From Lytechinus pictus (lineage: Eukaryota > Echinodermata > Echinoidea > Temnopleuroida > Toxopneustidae), in the NCBI RefSeq assembly GCF_037042905.1, contig NC_087249.1:33134401-33198400 (forward strand): a stretch of 64,000 nt of DNA. The letters are read 5' to 3'. The first letter of the stretch is position 1; each line of letters begins with the position of its first letter. Under the pieces are notes generated by a model that made no database searches, was not told the DNA's origin, and saw nothing but the letters and a program-made list of their open reading frames with translations. The translations under genes and the position numbers were made by a program. Shown one piece after another: positions 11,669 to 24,500 of this stretch.

Positions 11669-12245
11669 ATGGCGTCGCGAGCTATCACGTGGATGATAAC
11701 CATCTCATTGGCTGTTGCTCACATAAACCCTGTAGAGAGTGGTAAGGAAATGTGTGTTTTACTACTACTTATCAATAATCACAATGTAGTGAAAAATATC
11801 AATATTATTGACTCCTTAAACTGTTAGTCATGTCAGTGCCATTGATGTTTATTTCAATGTTAAACTTGCACTATCACACTTGCAAATAATCAATGAACTT
11901 AGGAGACTTTTCAAATCAATAATGTGATGTATTGATGGTATATAGGGTTATTAAGAATTAATGCCTTCACTTAGGGTTTCCCATTTTTTGCAATTAGTAA
12001 TTAAATAGTTATTTCACAAGGCGAATTGAAATTCATATTTATACTTTATATAGTCCATTAGACGTTCTAGTCATATATTAATACAGAGTAATCGTGGTAA
12101 CATCCATAAATGAATCAGCAGTAGGAGAAGCAGTAGCTAGAAGTAGGGTAGTATGTTAGGGATGACAAAATATAGCGGTTTTGATGTTGATGATGTTCGT
12201 AATGCCGAATGTCGTGATAATGGTAGTAGAGAGCATCTAAACGTA

Positions 12246-12294
<49 letters not shown>

Positions 12295-12325
12295 CAGTAG
12301 TAGTAGTAGTAGTAGTAGTAGTAGC

Positions 12326-12378
<53 letters not shown>

Positions 12379-12379
12379 C

Positions 12380-12438
<59 letters not shown>

Positions 12439-12439
12439 C

Positions 12440-12496
<57 letters not shown>

Positions 12497-12511
12497 CGTA
12501 GTAGTAGTAGC

Positions 12512-12584
<73 letters not shown>

Positions 12585-14479
12585 ATAGTTGTTGCTGCTA
12601 CTGCTGCTGTTGTTGTCGTTGTTGCAGCAGCTTAATCAGATCGCTTTAGTATAGCTTCAGTAGTGTATTCTTCGGCTTTTGTTGAACGAATTACTTTTGA
12701 CGTTAACTTTGGACATTTGCTTTCATGAATTGCTGCATCATCAGATTATAGGCCTAAAGTTCAGTCTCCTCAGAAGATCCTTTTGGATGAAATCCTTGAT
12801 AGATATGGAGAAACATCCATTCGACCAGTCATCAATCAATCTCATCCGGTCATCTTAAACCTGAGGGTATACTTCAACCGGATAGTGTCCTTTGTAAGTT
12901 TAACTGAAAAGAACACAGTGAGTGTGTTCATCGTGTCTTTATCGTGTTCACACTGTGGACTACATTCGAAAATGTGATTCACACGGTTAAAAGTATCATA
13001 TCCAACAGTGTGAAGACGATTATTCGGCATTGTGTTTTATACAGTACACAGTGAGAACGCTGTAGGAAACCTTTCCAGCAGTTATTCTCACTTTCCATCA
13101 TGGCTTAATAAACTAATCACATAATTTTGACGAAGAAAGTCAACTCACTACATAGTTGATGATTGAGAGTATACGGATCTGTGACTGAAAAGCACGATAG
13201 GCCCAACTTCTATTCAGAATAATTAATGCGTATCGTTGTATAGAATGCTTAGCATCATTGGAAAGGACCATTAGGTAGATTTGATATTCACCTTTACTAA
13301 AATCCAATCTTTCATCTAGATCTATATCACATTGAGGCCTACGTGTCGAGACCCTGTTTACAGCGGGAGTCCGCTCTGAGGGTGTACCCCTTTATGTTCC
13401 GTTTTATGTGATTTTCATAGTTATTCATTTTTTTCATATTTTTATTTTCTACTTGAGAATTTAGGAATTCAGTTGAATTCAAATTGATTTTAATTACATT
13501 ATGCATATTCATTTCAAAGTAAATTTTCATAATAGTTTTACACAGATATCATTCATCCATACTTACATGTACATGAATTTGAAAATGGACACCTTTGAAT
13601 CGAGAATGACATGGTTCTACCGATTCGGTACTGAAATAAGCAAATATTGTTTGCACTTATGAAAACATGTAGTTTATTTTTAAGTAACATTCTCTGCGTG
13701 TTATCTTGAAATGTATTTATAATTTGGTATTTATATTCTTGTTTCCGTCATCATTAAGAATCAAGGAGACCAGGAATTAAAAGTTATCATCGATGTAAAG
13801 ATGGTAAGTGAAATCCTAACTACATTTAATAGGATAACAAATAACTTACATTCAAGTTTTCATTCAACAGGTTGTACAATTCTTTGAGCTGAAACAGGAG
13901 ATAAAAATAAGTATCATAAATACATGAGTTTGGTACACGGTAAATTTTAATGTTCCCCTTATCATGTTTATTATGAAGAAAAATTAAAGGGAAATTGAAT
14001 ATATATACATATTTCCAAAATTTTGAAGAAACAATTAAATATGTTTCAATCTCATTGGCGATCGTTTGGCTTATCTTGTTTCTTGAATTACCTTTAATTG
14101 TAAAAATAGATACAATGGCATTTTCTGATTTTGACTTATATTTTTAATATTATTGGAAATGAAGTAAAACTCCTGTCGGGTCGTTGCAAATCAGGTAAGG
14201 GTGATTCAACCTTTAATTTTCTTTATTCATATCGTGTCAATGAGATAAAAAGTAATAAATGCACCGTTGATCTCACTCAGTCAGAACTTGGCAGTCAATT
14301 ATCAGCATTACTTAAAAGATCAAACATTCTTGGCTATAATCTGGAGGCAGGGGCGTCGATCCATTTTTCAGATTGGGGGGGGGGGCAAAATCATGAATCA
14401 ACGTTCCAAAGGCGCTCGACCACAAAAAACAAACTCACCCACACACACTCACACACAAACATATATAGGCCTATATATG

Positions 14480-14510
<31 letters not shown>

Positions 14511-16707
14511 TTATATATATATACATATATTATATACATACATATATGTGTATATATATATATATATAATGTGATGACAAGTTTACTTGTACCAAACGCT
14601 CTTGAGGAGTGAGTATGAAACATAATGAGATGAGGCCAACTCAAAAGATGACGCAGAACACCATTCTTTGCTTTAGCTTTCGTCTTTAATAAGACTTCGT
14701 CCGAAGCGTCTGAAAAAATATTAGGAGATACAACATCCAAGTTTGTCTTGCACATCAATGAATTATCATCAAGTTGAATATATTCCATAATCTCATTAGA
14801 CAGATGTATGAATGAATAAATTAATTAATAAATAACAAATAATTAATTCGATTAAAATAATGATATAAATGAAGAAGACATACCTGTAATTACAGACTAT
14901 TGGGGTGGTAAAGTAGGATGCCTACCGTATCCTATCTCGTTCTTAATGAAAGTGGCAAAATTGCCAAATGAAAAAATTGAATGAAAAAATTGGTTGCTAG
15001 GTGGTGAAAGCGCATTGGTAATGCGCATATAATTTATGTCACAATAAATATTAATATTTATGAAATAGATATCGTAAGCTGGAGGAAAAAAACATTGTTT
15101 CTTACAAGCATAGTAATTAAATCTCTATGAAACAATATAAATTTTGAAATCAAATTGAATAAATAATATATTAATACATTACAATCTTATTTTATTTTTT
15201 TACAATCCGGAACTATTGGGGGGGGGGGCAAAACGATATGTTTGCCCACCCAATATTTTCATTGGTGGGGCGATCGCCCCCCCCCCCAGGATCGACGCCT
15301 TTGACTGGAGGCACAGATAGAGAGTGGTATTCAAAAGAAAGCTTCTGATGAGAAAAGGTATTCATTTCAAAGATAGAAGGCACTTTCCATGAAAAGGGTA
15401 AGGGGCAGTACACCCATGTGTCCCTGGACCCGCGCCTGATTTTAAGTCAATTAAAAGCATGTTTCGCCATCGCCCAAATGCAAACACCGTCAAAAATTAC
15501 ATGTTTCACCTGTCAAAATCATTGATCCTATAATGGAAGTACGATAACGCAAAGACGTATTATCATAATGACATGTCAATATAACTGTCCTTCAATATTA
15601 GCGGTTTGGTGATGCGGGCTTGGTAGATGATAATAGGACTATGTATTTCCAGATATCGTCCATAATCTATAATCGTCTCTGTCACGCACTTTCTCATTAT
15701 GTCTGCGTGTCAAAAGATTGAATGACAATTTGCAGGTAAATTAAAGTGATAGAAGACTCTTTTTTTTATGAAGAGAAAGCCATATTAAATGGGTGAGAAG
15801 TCATAATTATGTACCATTTTAATTAAGAAGTGCAGTTTTATGGTTTTGATAAACATAATCTATGTATATGTTGAAATCTAATGAAGATATTAACTTTCCT
15901 TATCTTTCAAAAAGTCAGAAGATTACAAGTTCCTTTTACAAAGTATATGGAAGTTGTTTCTAGAGATGATACCTGTCAATATTTAGATATAGAAAGGAAA
16001 TCTTTATACTCAATAGCTGCCGAAATATTGTGTTTTAAACAGATTTTGTATGAGTTTGAGTATAATATTACAAATCATTCTCAGTAAGGCTTCACAAAGT
16101 ATAGCTCTCTTGTAATTTCACTATAAAAAAAATCATTGTTGAATCATGAATAGAAAGTTTGGTCAAATATGAGACCATTTTATATTATATATGGTTCATT
16201 TTTCAGTATTGGCGAGATGAATACTTTACGTGGGATCCAGCAGAACACGATGGCGTTGATTTTCTCTTCGTGCCGACGGACAAGATTTGGACTTTCGATC
16301 TAACCCTTTATTCATCGTAAGTCAATGCCGTTTTTTTATGATTAAAATTTGGAGTTATTTTCCTAATTTCCATAAAATCATAATTTTCGGTATGCATGTT
16401 CTGGTAGTAATAAAATTATTAAATAAGATCTTGTTGGTCTGTTTATCCTGGTAAACTATGTAGTCGGTCAAAGTTGAATAGTTCTGAAAATATATTATTG
16501 ACCTTCGTCACCTTCAACGTTCCCATCAAAACTACAATTGGTAGACATTTCCTTTCGTGCATACATTACAACAACTGGCGACAGCGGCGTAACAGGGGTC
16601 GGTGGCCAGGGGGGGGGGGCAAGAGCCAAAAATTTCCCGGTCATATCATGGAACAGGCAATGGCGTCATAAGGCAAAAATTTTGTGGGGGCGATATGGCG
16701 TATCGGG

Positions 16708-16743
<36 letters not shown>

Positions 16744-19700
16744 TGAGCGAGCGAGCGAAGCGAGCGAGCAAAATTTTTTGACATTTTTATTGCAAAAATC
16801 CAATTATGTGATAGATTTTGACATAATGTTAAAAAGATGATATCATATTTCACCCTCCTCTCTTTCCTTTTTTCTCTCTTTTTTTGTACGCCACGGTGAA
16901 CAGGATTTTTGTTATGATTGTGAGCATCAGGGCGAAGCTCTATATGCTCGAGGGGGCCGATTATGGCGCTTCTGGCAAGAAGTAGCTTAATATAGGTCCC
17001 GAGCGAGCGAGATAAAAAAAATCACATTTTCATGAGAATCTAATATGAAGATAGATTTTAACGTGATATTCAGAAAAATATAATACACTTTCCTTTCTTT
17101 CCTCTTTTTTTTTGTTTGGTTGTAAAACTTTTGGGGGCCATGGTCCAAACTTATCCATATAACAGTGCTTTATGGGTGGGGTCCAGGGCAGAGCCCCGGA
17201 ACCTCTTGATATCAAAGCCATTTTTAACCTTACAGATGGCCACTTATTTTAATCAAATTGCGTGTATATTTATATAGCTTTCACACAACACATAAATTCA
17301 ATGCAGTTGTTTATCGTAATCATCCAAATATTGTGAGGGGCATGCACGCCATAGCAAATGTGGGAAAATTGGCTGTGGAACCACCCCCCGGTACGCCAGT
17401 GCTTCAACGTAAAGCTTAATGCAGGAAGGGTCCATATAGGGGCCCGTTATAGAACCCATTAAAGGTTACAGATGAAGAGCCCCCACTGCACGGGGTCTTG
17501 ACTCTTGGACAGAGCCTTTGGAGATTTAGCAAGTTTATATGATAGACTTTCATACGACATTATGCTATATACCATTTATTTTTCTTCCCGCTCGTTATCT
17601 CAATCATCGGCAGCCCGGTAGTGTACGTGATCTTGTCCCTATTCTTTATTTTCCAATTTAGATTTTGGCTAATTCCATTCTGCCTTTATTTCCCGCTTTT
17701 GTTTGCCTTTTTGTCATCTTTAATTTATTTCCATGTCTTACTAGTCATGCTAATGTATTTGTATATCGGGGCGAATTGTTCTTTCTCACTTGTTCATTTT
17801 TCCTTCCTTTTCCCGTTATCTTTCCGTTTTCCCTTTTTTATGTTTTTTCTTAGTTTTCTTTTCCCTTTTCCTTTCCCTTTCCCCTTTTATCTTTCCTTTC
17901 CCTTTCTTCCCCCCTTTTTTTCTTTTTCCCGTTTTTTTTATTTTCCCGGTGAGCTCCGCCAGGGGGGGGGGGCAGCTTGCCCCCCCCTGCCCCCCCCCCC
18001 CACCTGTTACGCCACTGACTGGCGAGGTTCAAGGGACCCCAAAAGACTTCTGGTTTCCATACCATTAGCAGCAAGTATCCCACTATTGGTGTTCTTTTCT
18101 TACGGGGATGGGGAGGCAAGTGTGGCATCTATAACCCCGCATGGTGGCGCAGTGGTAGAGCGTTGGTTCGATCCTCGGCCGAGTCATACCAAAGACTTAT
18201 AAAATTGGGACCTTCTGCCTCCTTGCTAGGCGCTCAGCATTTAGATTGGCGAAGGGTAATAATAAAAATGTTATGCAGGGCCCGCTGGTAAAGCAGTTTC
18301 CTAACTGAAGTGGCTACCCTGTGTAAATAAGACATTATTATTATTATTATTACTATCATTATTATCGTTATTATTTATTATTATTATTATTTTTGTTGTA
18401 CTATACATCTTAAACTTAAAGATTGATATAATTTCAATTATTATTACGCCTCACACACTCCTTGTAAATATTTGTAAATAGTTGTGGCACATATAATATG
18501 TTTTTTGTTTTTTGTGCGTAATCATTAGTTTTTAATTTTTAGTATTCTTTTATATTTATGTATGTATTTTATATATCCAAAGGTGTGACAACAGCTCAAG
18601 CATCTGCTTATATTGTCATACCACTGCATGTCTGCAGCCTTGGTATAATCAGTTGTGTAAATGATCATAATTATACATTATTACTATGTAAAATTTAATG
18701 TATTTAATGTTGTGATGGTCACACTATGTACATTGTCATGACATGCAGAAACGAATAAATAAATAAAAATAAAAAATAAATTATAATTATTATTATCATC
18801 ATTATAACTGGTCCCTTCTTTATATGGTACCTGACAATATATTCGGGTGGCATCATGGGAAAGCACATATGGACAACTGTAGTCGTTATGATTCAGAAAT
18901 AAGACACCGTTATTATGATTCAATTCATGCTGTTCTCCTCATATATAGAGCCAGCAAATCACTGGTTGAGATGGATCATCACGTGGCCAAAGTAACATCA
19001 GACGGTATGGTAAAATGGTATAGTTCGGCTGTCCTGCATTCAACCTGTTTGGTGCGCCCTCAGTATTTTCCTTTCGACAAGCAATACTGTAAAGTGATCT
19101 TAGCTTCTTGGGCTTACGACACTAGCTTGGTATGCACGAACGGGTTATATTTTTATATAAACAGTACCGGTGAATCATTTCATCGTAAGACCAATCCTGA
19201 GATGGTAAATAGGATGGCATGATCCTAATATTCTCTTGTAGTTTGTTCAATGAAGGGACAATGTAACAGTTAATACAGAGCCATATAAAGAAAAGCTTGA
19301 CAAACATAGTTGGGAATTATAATCTCTAAAGCTGTACATCTATGGTGTTTCAACTTATATTAAATTATTTCAACTTCATAATTTTGTCCTAAATGAATAT
19401 TTAAACGGGTTTTTTTTATAGAATATTCATGTTCACGTGAAAATTGTTTAGGAATGAAGGTATACGTAGGAGTTGTGCCCATGCTCTCGTTTAGGTAACC
19501 ATCAAGGATTCATCGCTAGAAGGTCCTATTTTACTTCAACGTTTCATGTCAAATGGCGTGTGGGACCTGCCGAGTACCGAAAAGGAAAACGTACTAAAGA
19601 ACTGGGGATGCTGCACCAACCCATATTCAGAGATACATTATCTACTAATTTTCAAGGTGAGATATAGGCCTACATCTATTCATGTTTTTTTTTATGGAAG

Positions 19701-20786
19701 GTAAATGATATCCCCCTACAGACAGACAGAGGCATACATCCTCACCCCAAACTCACACAACACACACCCATAACTTCGCGTCTATTTAAGAGTAACGTTA
19801 TTTAAAGTACTTTTCACTTGGAAATCTTGAAACTTCCCTCATTGAATTGATGATTAGGTTGTCAGATTCTGATGGCCTCATTTTTTTTCTCTCTCTGTTT
19901 ATTTTCAGCGCCAGCCTGCATACTACGTAATCACCCTAATCATACCTGGTAGTGTTTTGTCCATGGTCTCCCTTCTCGTCTTCTTTATGCCTCCGGATTC
20001 CGAGGAGAAAGTGGCCCTAGCTTCTAGCAACCTCCTGGCCATGCTACTGTTTCAGGAACTCGTGTCGACCTCGATGCCTCCGATAGGCGATCAGTTCCCA
20101 CTCATAGGTAGGCTCAATAACTAGTCCTCTGCTCCCTTACCCCATCTCTAACAATCCTTTCTCTCTTTCTCCCGTAAACACATCCGATATGCCACTTTGA
20201 CTTCACGAAATCAGCACCTACGTCTTAAAACTGATCAATCAGTGCACAAGAATGATATTTGATTGACTTTTGTTTGGGGGTTTGATTTATTCTTATAGGA
20301 TCCTTTTTCGTCGCTTCGATCGTTGTCAGCACATTTTCCATCTTGGCATCTCTTTTCATCATGTACCTGCACAACAAAGACAACCGACCAGTCCCCATGT
20401 GGCTTCAGAAGCTCACCAAGCTCACCGGTTCTCAGCACCCCAAACCGGTTCAATCCAGACCTACCTGGGTAAATCGGCGCCTCTCCGGTCTTATCTGCAC
20501 CATTTCTAAGGCGGTTTACCCCATTGGACATCGTCAGGAAACTTTTCTTGGAGAAAGTGCGGACGTCGGCGATCGCCAGAAGCCGCTGAAGAATGAGAAT
20601 ACTGACAACAGAAGTTCTCGCCAACTGGAAACGAAGGGTGAGATCGTTGCCCAGTGGAAAGAGGTGGCCAAGAAAGTGAACCGGGCAACAGCATTTCTCT
20701 TGACCATCTTAGTCGTGCTATCAGCACTGGTGATAATATTCAAGTACATCGTTCAAGAGGAAGAAGACTTCTTAGACAGGATCTAG
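11669..20786 (+). CDS. Alpha-type Cys-loop (nicotinic ACh receptor-like) channel subunit, copy B, complete, 8 exons, 468 aa
   Basis: Exons: 11669-11741, 12745-12893, 13759-13803, 16207-16316, 18949-19129, 19495-19656, 19909-20107, 20299-20786. All introns are GT-AG and the sum is 469 codons without an internal stop. The start MASRAITWMITISLAVAH gives a signal peptide. An out-of-frame ATG five bases upstream (11664) ends after a few codons. Landmarks are Y90-W91-R-D (loop D), IWTFD and Y124 (loop A), Cys-loop C159-C173, W180 (loop B), vicinal C225-C226 (loop C), TM1 246-268, TM2 273-295 with L283 at 9', TM3 308-330 and TM4 437-457. The M3-M4 loop is about 105 residues. It is the inverted paralogue of the neighbouring minus-strand receptor: every intron has the same phase, and exons 1, 3, 4, 5 and 7 have the same length. 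Best guess is a cation channel subunit at the plasma membrane. It is not a close match to any single named vertebrate subunit. Confidence 0.94.
12244..12585. repeat. (AGT)n microsatellite, about 340 bp
   Basis: A long, nearly pure AGT run with rare AGC interruptions in intron 1 of receptor copy B, followed by GTT/GCT triplets to about 12630. The overlapping poly-Val frame is an artefact. Confidence 0.95.
14350..15304. mobile_element. DNA transposon-like element with 9-bp target duplication
   Basis: Flanked by the direct repeat CTGGAGGCA (14341-14349 and 15305-15313). The ends are inverted: GGCGTCGATCC at the left, GGATCGACGCC at the right. It has G-runs near both ends, plus (AT)n at 14468-14570 inside. 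A 9-bp duplication suggests a Mutator-like group; no transposase is seen. It lies in intron 3 of receptor copy B. Confidence 0.6.
16582..18017. mobile_element. hAT-type non-autonomous transposon
   Basis: The left end CAGCGGCGTAACAGG and right end CCTGTTACGCCACTG form a 15-bp inverted repeat with one mismatch. The flanks carry an 8-bp duplication ACTGGCGA (16574-16581 and 18018-18025). CAG ends plus an 8-bp duplication are diagnostic of hAT elements. The interior has (AT)n, AGCGAGCG repeats, a long pyrimidine tract (17640-17945) and poly-G/poly-C, with no transposase. It lies in intron 4 of receptor copy B. Confidence 0.8.
18133..18410 (+). mobile_element. tRNA-derived SINE
   Basis: The head has A box TGGCGCAGTGGTAGAGC and B box GGTTCGATCC, with the region between them shortened. 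It ends in the shared tail GAAGTGGCTACCCTG and ATT repeats. It sits about 115 bp past the hAT element. Confidence 0.7.
18540..18782 (+). repeat. Possible LINE 3' tail
   Basis: The sequence ends in an (AATA)n-like tail (about 18748-18782), as many non-LTR retrotransposons do. No reverse transcriptase is visible, so this is a weak call. Confidence 0.25.
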
Positions 20787-20953
20787 CTGAAGTATGGCGC
20801 CCTCATCAGTTATTTCGCAAAATATCATGGTATATGTGTTACAAAGGGTAGCAGAACTGGTATCCTAGTGAGCATCAATGAGATGTTCGGAATGTTGCAT
20901 CCTCAGACCCTGTGTAGATTAGGTCTTGAGATGCCATTCAGAGTGCTCATTAA
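20787..20953 (+). other. Proximal 3'UTR of receptor copy B
   Basis: Non-coding sequence between the stop codon and a MITE. It contains no AATAAA; the first one downstream is at 20986-20991, inside the MITE. Confidence 0.5.
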
Positions 20954-21544
20954 AGGACAAGTCCAATCCCCAAAAAGTTGATTTGAATAAAAAGAGACAA
21001 ATCTAACGAGCATAATATTGAAAATTTCATCAAAATCGGATATAAAATAAGAAAGTTATGACACTTTGGAGTTTCGCTTATTTTTCACAAAATAGTTATA
21101 TGCACAATTTAGTCAAATGCAAATGACAGAATCGATGATGTCCCTCACTCACTATTTCTTTTGTATTTTATTGTTAAAATTAAACAATATTTCAATTTTT
21201 ACAGATTTGACAACAAGGACCAACTTGACTGAAACATAAAATGTTAAATAATGGTAATTCCACATGTTCAGGGAGAAATAAAACTTTGTTTCACAGGACA
21301 ATGATGAGAAAACTAGAATATTTCATATAATAAAATACAAAAGAAATAGTGAGTGATGTCATCAGTTCCCTCATTTGTATACCGACCGGGATGTGCATTT
21401 AACTGTTTTGTGAAATTAAGCGAAATTTAAAAATGTCATAACTTTCTTATTTTAAATCCAATTTTGATGAAATTTTCAGTGTTCTGCTTGTTGGCTTTTT
21501 CTCTTTTTATTCAAATCAACTTTTTGTTGGGGTGAACTTGTCCA
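20954..21544. mobile_element. Palindromic MITE, family A
   Basis: Long inverted arms: the left arm (AAAATCGGATATAAAATAAG, AAGTTATGAC) returns inverted at the right (GTCATAACTTTC, TTTGATGAAATTTTCAG). TTAA precedes the left end (20950-20953); the right flank is degenerate. Starts with AGG like the other TTAA families here, consistent with Kolobok or piggyBac-type mobilisation. Confidence 0.75.
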
Positions 21545-24500
21545 TTACTGTTTTATGGTAAATTTTGCCATATTTTAATCTAAGCAGATTTTGAAATGTC
21601 AGAACATAAAATTCTAGGTATTCTAGGTGAAACATTGAAAATGGTGATTTATCCCTGATTTGAGTAAATATTCTGCTAAGGAACAAATAAGGCGAAAAAT
21701 AACTTCAGCCATCATTTCAAATGACCAGGCAGTGCATTTGTCACATGATTTCAGATATTCTAGGGTCACGAAAGCGATTTCACTCTTAATAATGTAGTGC
21801 AGAAAAAGGAAGTGCCCCACCACTTGAGTGATTTACATTTACAAAATGGAGCCTGGGTGGCAGACGCACTAAAATGTTGATTATTTTTATCTACTATCTC
21901 ATTTTGATTGTCTTCAGTTGTTATTTTGAATTCTGATGTTTGTTTTTCTTCAATTTTAATTTTGCAGTTTGCTAGAACAATAGTTTTGATTAAACACACT
22001 TCATGTATGAAGATTAGTGATATGGAACGGTTGCTTTTTTTAATTGTATGGTACAAGAATACTATGAGCTGTAAACTGAGTCAGACACATTAATTTGCTT
22101 TCATTCCTTTAAAGAAGTAATTTGCTTTATAGTTTCCTTGGCTATTCTACTGCTGTTTGCACGATCAAACCATATTTGTTCTACATAAGAAAATTATATA
22201 TGTATCTACAGTGAACAGTGAACACCATGAAATATTTTAGTAATAAAGACAAGTAGTGCAAATATACTTTGTTTCCACAGAGTGTTTTTAATGTCAGGTT
22301 TAAGATGGATGAATGTTTTCATATCAAAATACAATTCATTGTTTATTCATGACCACTTAAATGTATGTTCTGTATTATCAAGAATGTTCTATTCATTGGT
22401 CTATGGTACAATTATCAATAAATTAGAGAAATATAACATCTTTCATATTTTTCTCAAAATCAGTAATGGGTAGCCTTAATTTCTTGTAAAAAATGGTCTA
22501 GTGTAAGTTTAAAAGTTACATTAATGCAAAATAAAGCCACTGATTATACAATATGTAAGTCCAGCTTCATGCAAAGAAAACGAGTAAGACACACTATTGG
22601 CATCTTGCCCTTCATGGCTCTTTCCAGATGATTATCAAACAAGTAGATTTAACTAAAATTTTGCAAAATAGGAAAGATAAATTAATTTTGAACCCTTTCC
22701 CCAAAAAAATCATATTCACGAATGCAATAAAACATTCCATACTCAAACTGAATAATTTACACCACATATATCAAAGATGTACATGCATGAGAAGTTTCAA
22801 TTTTTTAAGCACTCTAAATATATAAGGCACTTTCATTTTAAAACTAACATCTAAAAAATTGTTTCACCCAAATAATACAGTGGATATAAAGCATTGTTTC
22901 TAGAAAAAAAGAACAAACTTAACAAGGAATTGACAAATTTTATGTTTAGAAATGTTACATGTACACTTCCCTGACTAGAATTAACTTCATACCAGTAAAT
23001 GATATTTCAAATTACACCAAACATACTGCACTATATTGATGTTAGAAATAAGTTCTGCTTATATTACAAACAAGATGTAGATCAAGGGCAAAGAAATGGG
23101 AAAGTGAGAGGAGAAAGTGAAGAGGGGAAAAGAGAAAGAAGAATGAAAAGTGGCAAAATGGGATGTGGAGAAAGAAAATTCAAAGCAACATTTGCACATA
23201 TTTAGATATAATTCAGAAAATCTGCAATCATAATGATCAGCCCTTGCAGTACGCCCTGGAATGGCAGGTGGTTGATATACCCTAATAACCACATATAGTA
23301 GTGGGGAAATTTGAACGCGACAAGGCAGTTGAGGTGGGCACCCTCTGGTGCAATAATCATTTGTTTTCATATTTACCTCATAAAATATGAAATTTTTCTA
23401 TATATATGTAGATCAAATAAATAACTTTATAAACATTTAAATGCATTTCAAGAACAAAGTTAAAAGGGATGAATAAAAAATTACCACTGAATATATGCTG
23501 ATTAGTTTAGTCTAAGCAATGTTGTCAATGTGATCATCCTGAAGTTACCAATTTCAATTTCATAGATAGGTTTTGAAAACATTTAAATGTATTGAAAGGG
23601 CACAAGGAAAATTATAATCATACTTCATTTCTGTTATGAAAGCAAATAAGGCAGATTTTTTACCCTATCGCATGCTATGAATATCAATGCTTTGGTAAAA
23701 GTGAAAAGAACATAGACTATACAGGTAAACCTGCCTTAGTACATACCTCCCAGGCCAAATACCGTTTGATATAGGCAAAATGCAACTTAATTAGAATAAA
23801 AAAATAAGGCATGATTTCCATGTGGTCTAAAAAATGCATTCACATTAGCTAATTATTTGCCTTATAAAAGGTCAACTTTGGCAGATTGGACTAAAACATA
23901 AAATTAATGATTATGATGTAATGATTATTCATGCTCTAAACTTAGTTTGATTGGGAGGAAGAATAAAAGTTGATGCCAAGTTTTAATCATCTTTACAATA
24001 GACATTGATTATAAAATGGAATGGTACTATGTACTATGGGAAGAAGATTTATACAAGAAATATGAACAACTTTATAAAGGACAAATCACAGGATAAAAAA
24101 AAAATAACATAACTGAATAAGAGTGAGAAAAGTAGAAATCAAATATCAAAAAAAGACATGAATAGCAGTATTGACAAGAATTGAATCAAATCCTCTAATA
24201 AATAAATGAATGTTAAAAAAGTTAAATGGCAATAAAAAAAGAAAGAAATTCAATCAATTCAATATTGATAGAATTCAAAGAAACCATCCACTTTAAACCA
24301 AATCAAATGACAGACGCTCTCAGAAATAAATGATTCAGTCTGAACATAGCCTATTAGAGAATCATTCAGATTGTGAAAAATTGCCGTTTTGCAATGACTT
24401 ATTTCAGAATAGCTTAAAAGAGTTCAGTTATATTTCTGGTTTTTTTTTTACAAAGGCTAGGGAATGTACACAAGTCTTTTATGTCATTTAACTTACCAGT

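Noticed and set aside
12153..12635. Poly-Val open frame
   Set aside because: Translation of the (AGT)n microsatellite.
13871..13910. VVQFFELKQE after an AG in copy B intron 3, resembling a receptor beta-strand exon
   Set aside because: The 45-bp exon at 13759-13803 joins exon 2 to exon 4 in frame and has an exact counterpart in copy A (6957-6913). This piece has no good donor and no counterpart.
14131..14574. Plus-strand frame with a YIYIYI tail
   Set aside because: Runs over a transposon end and an (AT)n repeat; no family motif.
17621..18202. 193-codon plus-strand frame rich in Phe/Pro/Ser
   Set aside because: Pyrimidine-tract translation inside the hAT-type element.
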